Shown piece after piece: positions 41,164 to 54,000 of a stretch of 64,000 bases of DNA. The DNA is from Sedimentisphaerales bacterium. Lineage in GTDB: Bacteria; Planctomycetota; Phycisphaerae; Sedimentisphaerales; SM23-30. Made by a program: the position numbers and the translations under genes. The number at the start of each line of letters is the position of its first letter. Position 1 is the stretch's first letter. The notes beneath the pieces were generated by a model that was not told the DNA's origin, did not search any database, and saw only the letters and a list, made by a program, of their open reading frames with translations. The stretch lies in the NCBI GenBank assembly GCA_028281535.1, contig JANQJS010000058.1:1-64000 (forward strand), given 5' to 3'.

Positions 41164-41229
41164 ATATGGCATATTGTTATTTATACTTTAAAAATCAGGG
41201 GCATAAAAACGGGCAAGACAGTCCGTCCA

Positions 41230-42042
41230 CTATTTCCAGAATATATCGCAGGCGGCATTAGCCGGGTCGGTACATGCCAGCCAATCTTCTACGAATAACT
41301 CTAGATCAAAATCATCAACCGCTGTGTCTTCATCAATATCAGCCCCTTGACACCAGCTTGGACCTGTACAACCGACATTGAGCCACTCAGATGCAAAGAC
41401 AGCAAAATCTAAAAAGTTGACATAGCAATCTTGGGGCATAGCGATATCGGCATCCAGATAGACCGTATTGGCATCGCCACAGAAGAGTGGTTCAGGCACA
41501 ACATCAAATGCAGCCGAGGTAATTGTATTTGCTTCAAATGCAACGGCATTACCAACACCATCTGGCCAATAGTTCGCGGCGTTTAGCACAGGCGTTAATG
41601 AATGATTGCCCAAATTGGTGACAACATAACTTCCTTTGCAGTAAACGTGAGGAGTATTGTCGTTGCCCACATTCAGCAATCGGCTTGCAGGAAATTGCAG
41701 GACCGTGATATCTCGCAGACGAGGTGCTGTAGCAGCCTGGGTACCGAACCCTACGATCGTAAAGTTTTCGGATGTGCCATACTCGGTGTCGGTAAATTCT
41801 GTCGCGGCATTCAATGGTGGCAAAAGAATCTCATTGGTGTTGTCATTCAAATGCACAGAAAGCAGCGCAACGCCTTGGTTATCGCCAGAACTTGCCCATG
41901 CTTGAATGGTCCAATGGACCGTCTGGCCTGGGAAATAGGTTGCCTTATCTGTTACCACCTGAAGATGGACGGTGGCTCCCATCACGTAAGAGCTCATCGC
42001 CAACATGATTGCAACAATGTATCCTGATAATTTCATATTCAT
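41230..42042 (-). CDS. Secreted protein with C-terminal dockerin-like repeats
   Basis: Signal peptide; CYVNFLDFAVFASEWLNVGC...AVDDFDLELFVEDWLAC tail. Confidence 0.75.
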   Translation of the reverse strand: MNMKLSGYIVAIMLAMSSYVMGATVHLQVVTDKATYFPGQTVHWTIQAWASSGDNQGVALLSVHLNDNTNEILLPPLNAATEFTDTEYGTSENFTIVGFGTQAATAPRLRDITVLQFPASRLLNVGNDNTPHVYCKGSYVVTNLGNHSLTPVLNAANYWPDGVGNAVAFEANTITSAAFDVVPEPLFCGDANTVYLDADIAMPQDCYVNFLDFAVFASEWLNVGCTGPSWCQGADIDEDTAVDDFDLELFVEDWLACTDPANAACDIFWK

Positions 42043-42066
42043 TTCTCCCGAATATCAATACTCGTA

Positions 42067-45000
42067 TTATAGTCTTAGTAATAGTTCATCAATATTAGCT
42101 GGATAGGATAACTTGGTCCCTTTGTTTGATTTCCATATTTTGTAATCATCACGATCAATCCGACTATCCATATTAAAATCACCCATACCGACGGTATTAT
42201 TATTTACGCCGTTTGGATCATAATTCTTTTTCCAAATTTTCTTATCTTTGCGATTTACTTTGCCATCGCCATTCGCATCGGCCAATAAACGATGGAACAT
42301 AAAATCGAAGTCATCGCCTGCGGCATCATCGCGATCGCCATCCAGCTGATTGCCTTGACCATCGGTGACATTAGATGAGAGCAAGCTCGCTGAGTAAATG
42401 CCATCATTGACGATGACATTGGCTAAATCCCAGGTCGCAATGCGTGCTTGTGAATTATAGACAAATGATGCGTTCGATAGATCAACGGCCTGACCTATCG
42501 TTTCATTATACAAAGTCAATGCTGAAGCATCGACATTGACACCTTCACTAAAATTCACGGTTAAATTATGAATGGTCGAGCGTTGCGCATTTCCACCATT
42601 GATCGATGCCGCTAATACGGTTGGAGCAATGGTATCAGGCTCAGGTTCTTCACCCCCACCTGGAGCAATCAATGGCGAAGGCAACCCACTCGCATTATAG
42701 TTTTGTTGCCAGATGGCAACATCGGCACCATCTACAAGATTATCTAGATTAAAATCACCCACGCCTGGATCATTGACGCCTAAACCTAATGGATCGTAAT
42801 TGGTTTGCCAAATAGTAAAGTCATCCATATCTACAAAACGATCGCCATCGGCATCGGCCAACATGCGATAGAAATCATGGAAGCCTGCACCCGTTGAGCG
42901 GTCAATATCTAAACGATTATTTAAGGTGCCATCATCATCAACGAGATCGTTACCACTTAAATCCTGTACTTGGGTTGTATCGATTTGAATTTCGTAAGAG
43001 CCATTAGGTAGATTGCTCAACAATGAACCACCAAAACCATCAATCGTCAAGTCAATGGTGAGTGTATCGCTGCCACCATCCCAACTAAAGCGTGTTTCAT
43101 CAAGCCAGGCTAATGGTGTGACTAAATCGAATGCATCATAGAGTTTGATGTAATCATCAATCGTACCGGCAACAATCAATGATGGAATGTTCATGTCATC
43201 ATTAAATTGAATGGTGATGTCTGACACGTTAGATCGCTGCACCTGGCCGCCATTGATATCCACTTGAATCACTTGCGGCTTGACTTGATCCAAGACAAAG
43301 TTCAATACTTCGTTGGTTCCACCATTTAATAAATTACCTGCTTGATCGGTGATCGCGGAGGCATCCAGTGTAATTTCATACTGACCATCTACAGCCAAAG
43401 CATTCATCGTGATGGTTAAAGTAGATGTCCCCCAACCAGCAATGGAACCAGGAACAACCGGCGTTAAGGTTGGATCTAAAATGGTAACATCGCCATTGAC
43501 GCCATAAATGGCTTCATCAAAATTCAGTGTAATCACTGGCGTGGTGTCACTGGTAATTTTATCATTTGGAATGCCAGTATCATCAGTGATGATCCAACTT
43601 GAAAGCGTTGGATCTGTCACATCGACATCGAAGAATCGCACATAGTTTCCACCTTCATTCGTATCTTCATCGCCATCCAGTCGAAGTCCTGCAAGGTCAT
43701 GGATTGAATTATCACCATCAATCGTCAAGCGGTAGTGGCCATCTACTAAGGCCGGTCCACCATCCACTGAAACCGTGACAAGGGTTGAACCAGGCACATA
43801 GATAAAATTATGTAAACCAAAGACAACATCATCAAAATCATCGAAGATCATATTTGGCCCATAATAGCGAAGGTCGTAATTGGCCAAGGCTGTTGCATCA
43901 ATCGGGTTAATCGCTTCACTAAACTCAATCTGCAATAGCTGGCCAGGCATATTTGTCAGACCACCAGCAGGAATCTCAGCAGGCGTAATGCTGACAATGG
44001 TGGGTGGCGTCACATCAGAACTGTTACCCACAAACTCATAGGCTCCAATATCTGCAATGCCAGCCTCGAGTACAAACTCAAGTGAATCAGCATCTGTCAA
44101 GGTTGGAACCGTATTATGTGATGCAATTTTATAGTGACTATTATCGCCCGCAGATATACCGACCGTTGGTGTCAGGTTGGTATTACCACTGCCATAATCA
44201 AAACGTATTTCATTATTATCAAACAGTGTAATGGAAAAATTCACATCTGAAGAATCAGCCACATTCGTTGCGTCCCAACGAATCGTTACTTGTGTACCAA
44301 TCGAAGTATCCACAAAAACATCATCATTCGCATGACCGTTGGTTCGAATGTCATCCCAAAGTGCTGCGATGCGAACGTGACTTAATAATTCCGCCGTTGT
44401 ATTGGATAAGTCATTTGCATTCGTATTGCTTCCAAATTGCAGGAAACCATTCGAGGCAACATAGACACTATTATAATCCACACCATAAAAATTAAAGGTA
44501 AATGGCAATGCCAAATTCCAGTGGGTATTATCCGCACGCCAGTTTTGAGCAACACCTCCTGCTGCAAATGCGATCGGCCCAAGATTATTTTCAACATAAT
44601 CATTACTTCCAGCATTAACAGTTCCTGGATCATCAACGCGTACGTTATCATCAATATCGAGAATAGGCGCTGCAAAAGAATCTGCACGATCAATCGCAGG
44701 CGATGATGCTGCCAGCAGGAAGTTGTCATCTGCCCCACCATTGTAACCAGAACCAGCGGTGGTATACCCGAGTATATTATCCGCCCCATCGGGATCCACA
44801 AATAAGGGATCGGTCGCCAGGCTGGTTTGATCCTGCAAGGTAGCATCTATCCAACTGCCCGGCACGCCAATACCACCAAGGTTATCATAATCGGTACTGT
44901 TGTAGAAACCTAGGTGAGCATTCGGGTCATTACCAATGAGATAAATATTAAAATCACTATCAAAATTATTCATACTGTTGGTATCAACGTAGTTTGCATA

Positions 45001-48000
45001 ACCCGCTTCTACCCAGAAGATATTATTACGCACTTCAACACTTTGTGAACTGTCTGTCTGACGTAGTGCATCCCCAACTTCCTGATAGATGGTATTATTG
45101 GCAATCGTTGCACCTAAAGCACCGCGATTTATAATAATCCCCTGGTTGGTATTATCATAGATCAGGTTATTCTCAATGGCCCCGGTAAAGGTTTGCCAAA
45201 CCAATGTACGTATACCAATCGAGTTTGAGTACACTTTGTTATCGGTTATGGTAGAACCATTGTAAGCGGTGATACCGGTTTGAATATTATTATAAACAAT
45301 GTTATTGGTAATAAAGTTAGACGATGTTGAATTACCGACGATACCATGATCGTTATTGTACACGGTATTACGATCAGCAATTGCTCCGCCAACAACAAAA
45401 ATCCCATAATCATTCAAACCCGTCTGTCCATGAGCGACGTTATCTCTTGCTAAAACATTGCTGCTGATATAATAACCGTGACTGTTATTATTATATGATT
45501 CATTATTAAATACACGAACTTGAGGTTCACCACCAGAACCCGTAACATAAATCCCATATGAATCATTGCTATAGGCAGTGTTGCCATAAATGTAAGCGTC
45601 ACCTGAACCCGGCACATAGATTCCACGCGATCCATTATTATAGGATTCGTTCTCTTGCACATCTGCATTATTATTATTTATATAAATACCATCGATGCGA
45701 TTATCAAAAACGGTGTTTTCATTCACTATCGGCTGAACACCCAACACATATAAACCATAATCTTGAACTTCAGCATTACCATCTACGGTATTATTATTAA
45801 TGATTGGATTACTGCTATCATTTTGAATATGAACACCATACCGCTGATTATTTGAGATGGCGTTTTGCAAAACAGAAAGATTATCCGCATCATCCCCATG
45901 AATACCATCACGACCACCAGTGATATCCAGATGAGATATAGTAACATCATTGGTAAGAACTTCGATAATATCACGAGTAATATTATCGCGATCCATCACA
46001 GCTTTTCCTGTTGGATTAGAAAGCGAGTTGTACCCTTCAATGGTTACCCCGAGATCTTCTAAGGTTAAAATCACCGTATTGAGTAACGTGTAATTTCCAT
46101 TATCAACATAAACGGTATCGCCAGCATTCAGATCATATGCATCAACCAGTGCATTCAAGCTCGTCATTGGCTTGGATGGAAGCTTACCGCTGTTCGTATC
46201 ATCACCAGGTGCAGTGGTCCAATCAAAGCCAGCGCCATCAACAACACCATCATTGATATAATATGAATTACCATTATTGGAAATCACAAATGGATTATCA
46301 GAAAAATCTACTGGTGTCGTTCCGGTCGTTGCCGTGATGCGAACACGATACTCTAATTCCTGAGGCACACTGCCAGGAATCACCCAACTCGCTGTTCCAT
46401 CATCCACTTCACCGGTGGCAATATTGGCCATGACCACTAATGTATTGGCATCAACTAAATCGATATCCAGCGTGGTTCCTGGTAAACCAGAGGTTAACCA
46501 ATTGATCGTCATGACCTGACCTTCCTGGAATTTTTCAAAACCATTTGGATCAAGTACTTGCACCTGCTCAGCAGGGCTCGTTGCAGCTAAAACGGTATTG
46601 CCAAATACACCGGCATTCATTCGATTACCATTAGGACCAGGCTCATTGGCAAATGGATCAACAGGATCACCCAAGTCAATCGCTGGTGATGTCAATTGCA
46701 AAGTAAAATCATCATCACCACCAAAGTTGCCTACGTTATATCCTAAGATATTATCCGCACCATCAATATCGGTAAACAGCGGATTACCAACGGCACTATT
46801 ATGATCTGCATTGCTTGCATAGGCCCAATCACTCAACGTCGTGATATCCGTATTTTGCCAACGACCAATTTCTGCCGTCCCTGTCGCATAGAGCAAGTTA
46901 TAATCACTATTAAAGCCAACCTGGCTATTGCTATCTACATTCAAGGCATAACCAGCAGTTGACCATAAAATATTATTGCGAATCGTAATATTACTGGAAC
47001 TATCCTGAACTTTCAGGGCATCGCCCACCTCCTGATAAATGGTATTATTGGCAATGCGACTGCCCGAAGCGGCTCGATTAACAATCACGCCTTCATTGCT
47101 ATTTCCATATACCAGGTTTTGTTCGATCGAACCAGTAAATGTGGCCCACACATTAATCTGGACACCAATGGAATTGGAGTAAATGGTGTTCCCTGTGATA
47201 GTAGAACCATTATAAGCAACAATACCCTGATTAGTATTATTGTAAACCGTATTATCACGAATGGTATTTGAGCTTGTCGAATTACCGATGATACCAATGT
47301 AATTATTATAGGCAGTATTATTTTCAACAATGGCACCACCCACAACAAATATACCATAATCATTGACACCGACTTGACCATAACTGACATTATTACTTGC
47401 TATAGTATTACTAGCGACATATAAGCCATGGTTTGAATTATTATAGACTTCGTTCAGTGTGACAGTCGATTGGACTTCGCCATTATTACCTGACACATAG
47501 ATACCATAAGAAGTATTATTGTAACTATCGTTGTTATTGACCAATGCTCCAGAAGAATTTGAAACATAAATCCCTTCAGACCTATTTCCATAAGCAACAT
47601 TTGTATCAATATTTGTATTGTCCCCTGTCACATAAACCCCGTCAAGCCAATGATCGAAGAGAGTGTTGTTTGTGATCGTGCTATTTGGCCCTTGTACAAA
47701 CAAACCGTAATCTTGAAACTGTCCATTTCCATCAAAGGTGTTCATATTAAAGGTTGTTTGATCACTACTGGAATTTACCCAAACCCCATAAACACTATTA
47801 TTATAAACATTACTATTATTTAATTCGAAATTGTCAGCATCATACAATCGAATACCATTTTGCCCGCCGGTGATATTCATATAAGACATCGTCACATCAT
47901 CGGCATAAATATCAAAAATCGTCCCATTGACATTGGCACGATCAAGAACTGCTTTTCTTAACGGGAAAGCACCATTATTATAACCAACAATGGTTATGCC

Positions 48001-51000
48001 CGCATCTTCGACTCCGACCTCAATGTTTTTAATAATTTGATAATTTCCATTATCAACACTTACCGTATCGCCGGGCTCAAGGTCATAGGCCGCAAGCAAA
48101 GCGGTCAAACTCGCCATGGGATCATCAGCCGTCTTACCACTCTTCGCATTATCACCAGGATTGGTCGTCCAGTCATTGACATCCGTAACAATGGCATCAT
48201 TAATATAATATTGATTACCATCATTGGTAATTAAAAATGGTTCATTGGAATCATCACTCGGTGTTGTCCCCATAGTCGCCGTTATACGAATCAAGTATTC
48301 CTGTTCAGCTGCAATGCCTGGGGCTACATTCCAGTTATAGCTACCCGTATCAAGTACGCCAGTATCGATGTTTTGCTCAACGAGCAATGTAGAAGCATTA
48401 ATCAGATCAATGTCCAGTGTCGTACCCGGTAAGCCAACGGTTCGCCAGGTAATAGTGATGGGCTGATTATGTTGTAATTTTTCCAAACCATTTGGAGAAA
48501 GAACCTGAACCAATTCCGATGGACTATTGGCGGCTTCATTCGTATTTCCGTAAAACCCGATATTGACACGTTCGCCATTTGGCAAAAGCTCATTTGCGTA
48601 AGCATCGGCAGGGTTACCATTATCAATCCCAGGTGAACTGCTGGTCAAATGAAAGTCATCATCCCCACCAAAATTACCCGCGTTATAGCCTAAGGTGTTA
48701 TCAGCACCATCAATATCGACAAATAAGGGATCACCCGTCAAACTGTTGGCATCAAAACCTAATTCATAGAACCAATCAACACGATTTGTAAAATCAAGCC
48801 CTTCCCATAACCCTAACTTACCAGTGCCAGTTAAATAGAATAAATTGTAATCACTACTAAAACCAACTTGACTATCATTCGCCACATTTAAGGCATAATC
48901 AGTAGCCACCCATAAAATATTATTTTTAATACTGGCATCAACCGAAATATTTTCGATCGTTAACGCATCCCCTTGGCTCTGATAAATAGTATTGTTTGCT
49001 ATCTCGTTACCTGAGGCCGTCCGATGCACTTTAATACCATCTGTCGTATTATCATAAACCAAATTGTTGGTAATACTACCCGTAAAGGTTGACCAAACGA
49101 GCGTTTGAATACCAATATTATTTGAATAGATTGCATTACCTGAAATCGTTGAACCATTATATGCAACAACACCATAGTTCGAATTGTTATAGACAGTATT
49201 ATTTAAAATGTTATTACTGGAGGTCGAATTGCCCCGAATACCATCAAAATTGCTATGCGAAATATTGCCATCTGCTGTTGCGCCACCTGAAACAAAAATC
49301 CCATAATCATTACTTCCGGTGTGACCATAAGAAATGTTATTTGTCGCAAACACATTACTGCTGATATACAAACCAACATTAAGGTTATTGTAAGTTTCAT
49401 TTAATGTCACATTCGCAAGTGACTCATTAGTATGGACAAAAATACCATACGAGCTATTGCTGTATGCATCATTATTATTTACCAAAGCTGCGGATGACCC
49501 TGTAAGATGTATGCCATGGCGAGAATTGCTATAAGACACATTGGTATCAACAACCCCACCATCACCTGAAATATAAATACCATCCCATCGATGACCATAA
49601 AACTCACTGTTCGTCACAGTAACATTAGTCCCTAGACCAAAAATACCATAATCCTGTACAGAGCTATTGCCATCAAATTCGCTAGAATCAACCGTCCCAC
49701 CTGAACTACTTGAATCAAAATGAACACCATAACGACTATTATCATAGATAAAACTATTTTCAATCGTTAAATTATCCGCATTGGTTGCTCGGACACCGTC
49801 ACGTCCACCTGTAATATGTAAATGCTGTAATGTCACATTATCCGTTTGGATATCAAAGACATCCTGTCCGGTATTGTCACGATCCAAAATCGCGTAACGA
49901 GTCGGCTGGCTAACATCATTGTACCCTTCGATGATAATACCCGTGTCACTATTTGTTACATCTATCGTACTCGTTACAGTATAGGTTCCATTATCAACGC
50001 GAATGATATCACCTGGCTGCAGATCATATTGCGTAATAACACCTTCAATCGAATCCTTAGGTGTTGCCGGGGTCAAACCATTATTGCCCGGAGCACCTGG
50101 AGCGGTGGTCCAGTCGTCACCATCAATCACGGTGCCATCGTTTACATAGTAAATATTAATCGGTGCTGTTACTTCAAAAGTATTATCTGAATCATCAGTC
50201 AAAAGAACATTATCCGTTCGCGTAATTCGAACTCGGTAATCATTATTCGGAGGAGCATCGAGCCCATCAATCGTCCAGAGAAACTCACCATCGTTCAGTG
50301 TATTATTGGCAATCTGGAAATTAAAGCCTGCATCTCCGTCACGTATTAATTCAATATCCACCATGGTTGGTGTTCCCAACCCAGCATTGTAATGATCACT
50401 TACTTGCCCAGCCGTCAACGCAGCATCATAAATAGCTACTTCATCAAGTCGTCCATCCCAGGTATAGCCTGTGCTACCGATTCCCTGCCCAATATGTAAA
50501 CTTCCAGCGGAATGAACAATGGGATTGGCATATGCAAGCGTATCCAGTTCAGTCCCGTTGATATAAAGACGTAAATTACCATCTGCTTGTGAATAGGTTC
50601 CGACCACATGCTGCCATTGATCTAATGCCACTGGCGCGGCAACACTGACACTGGACCAGTTGTTGACAAAGAAAACAATATTTCCACTATTATAATATAG
50701 TCCATAACCATCCGTCCAATTGGAACTAGATGTTTTCATCAGTGGCGAATCATAGAGTCCAGTTGTACTGTCAGGCCGAATCCAGGCTTCTACCGTAATG
50801 GCTGCAGGATTTAATGACGCATCATTGGGAACCTGAACAAGATCATTGAGTCCATCAAATTCAGCAGCATCATTGCCAAGCAGCCAACCTGGAACTTGTT
50901 GGGTAACTCCGTTAAGGTAGTTGCCATCATTGGTATTTACTGAAGAATCAACAGCAACCCCTGCCGCATCATCAAGCTTCCAATATCCGACTGGGCTTTC

Positions 51001-54000
51001 TGTCAGAACCTCTGTTTCATAGGTTGAGTGCAAGCCTGGAATAATACTGTCCAGATCCATCGTATCACTGCGCCAGTTAATCTCAAAGGTTTGTCCAGCA
51101 GGCCAAACTTCTCCACCATCAGGTCTTAATACCAGAGTATATTCCAAAGGACTCTTAGAGGCTTGAGCCGTATTTCCGTAAGCACCAATATTGATAAAAT
51201 TTCCATTCGGAGCAGGTTCAACAGCAAACTCAAACGTATCATCACCGCGATCAATCCCTGGCGAAACCACCACATCAGTATTTATTTCAACACTGACTGG
51301 CATTTCTGCCAAACCAGTCCCTGCATTTACAAATGGGGTTAAGCCGCCTGTAAATCGCCCGTATTGACTTTGCAAGTGAAAGTCATCATCCCGCCCATCG
51401 TTAACGGCACTAACATAACCATAGAAACCATCGGCCCCATTCGGATCGACAAATAACGGATCACGTAGCAATGAATTATTATCCAGAAAACTGGCGTTTT
51501 GCCAGTCTACCAATGTTTTGCGTGATACGCCCTGCCAGGAAGCAACATTCCCCGTATCCAACAACGAAACAGGATCGACCGTAAAAAACATATTGTAATC
51601 ACTACCTAATCCGGTCTGGCTATCGTTGGCAATGAATAAACCATGCCCACTTGCAGATGTTGCCCAAAGAATATTATTGTGTACTTGAAGATCATCAGAA
51701 CCATCTTGAACATGAATCGCATCTGCACTTTGCTCAAAGACGGTATTATTATTTACTTTGGCTCCGGCAGCAGCACTTCTAACGATAATACCATGAGAGA
51801 CATTGTCATAGACAAGGTTATTGCTGATACTACCTGTAAAACTGGCCCAGACCAGATTTTCAATCCCAACATTATTTGAATAGGATTTATTGCCTTCCAT
51901 GACCGTGCCATTACGCGCCGAGATTCCAACGGTATTATTATAGGTTGTATTATTTGTAATAATATTCGACGAAGTCGTTTGTCCTAAAACACCATAGTAG
52001 TTGTTATGAGAAACATTTTCATGTGCTGTTGTATTCGTTTGAACATAGACACCCGCATGATTGACCACGGTATGACCATATGTCACATTACGTGTCACAT
52101 AAGCATCATTCGCGGCGTAAATTCCATATTGTACATTATTATAAACAATATTATCCCGCACCGTAATCGGAGCCTGACTGGTTTGCCCTACGGCATAAAT
52201 CCCATAGGAACTATTGCCATAAACTTCATTGCTGCTAATTTCGCTACCAATGCCCGTCACATAGATCCCATAGCGACCATTGTTATATACTTCACTATTA
52301 CTTAATGTATCAATAGGTGTCAAAATTACAATACCATCACGACCATTATCAAAAGCAATCAGGCTATCGACAGTCGAAGCTTCGGCATCAGACTCTATCA
52401 GTAAACCATCCAGTGTATTGTTTTCAAAAACCAGGTTGCTACCATCAAAGTTTGTACTGCCATTGTGAACCCATAGGCCTCGTTCACCACCCACCAATGT
52501 CAAGTTTGCCATCGTTACAAAATCACCATCAGTAATATCAATATTGGTAGAACCTGCATAGGGATTGGCACGATCAATGCGAGCGATCTTGGCTGGATCG
52601 GTTGGCCCTGTAAAGGTTGCCCCTTCATCATCGCCTAGGCTAACACCACCACTGAGTATCACATTACTAACATGAATATAATTACCCGTATCAATATTAA
52701 CGGTATTTCCAGGACCAAGATCATAGTTCTTTAGGATAGGTAATAAATTTGCTTTCGGATCACTCGCTGTTGCCCCGGTGTTTCGGTTATCCCCCGTTGC
52801 ACCTGGTGTGTATTCATCATTTACATTAGAATTATCATCGACATAATAATTGGCACTGGCTGGAGGCACTGAAAAGTTTTCACGAGAATCATCCATCTCC
52901 GCAGGCACATCAATCGAAGTCAAGCGAATATAATAACGATTGGTCGTTGAGCCGGTCAAACCACTATCTACATCGGGTTGCCAACTGTATGAGCCATCGG
53001 CCAAAGGCACGATATCAATATCATCAATCTTGCCCACACCATCCTGATACAAATCAATATCTACATTGCCACCCAATCCAAACGAATGCCAGAGAATGAT
53101 ACTAGGTGAGGTTAGAGGTAAATCCGTATAATAATTCGGATAATCAATTTCGATATAAGCGGTTTGAGATAAAGCGGCCTCAGTGGTATTTCCATACGCT
53201 CCCAGGTTAACTCGATCTCCTGCAGGAATCGGTTCATTGGCCAGGCTGTCCAATGGATCCCCCGCATCAATACTGGTCGAAACAGCATTGGTTAAATGAT
53301 AATCATTTCCTGCCAGATTCACAAATTGTGGGTTATCTAATACGGGAGCAACACTGGTATAACCAATAGAATGCGGATCAAATCCCGCTTCAACTTGCCA
53401 GTCAAATAAATCTGTAAAATCTTTTTGCCACCAGACAATCTTACCTGTCCCGCTACTAAAAAAGTTATTGTAATCACTAGCAAAACCTTGCTGACTATCG
53501 GTATCAACATACAGATCATAGCCAGCGGTATTCCAGACGATATTATTACGAAGCGTAACATTACTAGAAAAATTAGTCAGATTGATGCTTTTGCCTGCCT
53601 CAGCATAAATCGTATTGTTCACCAAATCGACATTATCACCATCATTCGTCATAATGCCTTCATTGTTGTTACGATAGATCACATTATGATGAACGCTAAT
53701 ATTATCTTCAGGGATATAAATCGCCCGATCATTATTATAGAGATGGTTAAATCGAATTTCGCTATTATTGCGAGCATAAACACCAATTGTGTTATTATAA
53801 ATATTATTCTCTAGCCCACCAGCCCAGTCAGTTGGCCCAACGACACTATACACCCGAATACCAGTCGTATTATTATGAATATCATTATCAATGATGGGGT
53901 TAATTGCTGACGTATTTGAATCAATACCAAAACCACTAAAACTGATATCGTTCCCATTTACCGTTGTTAATGAGGTCGTAGAAACAATTTGTACCCCGGC

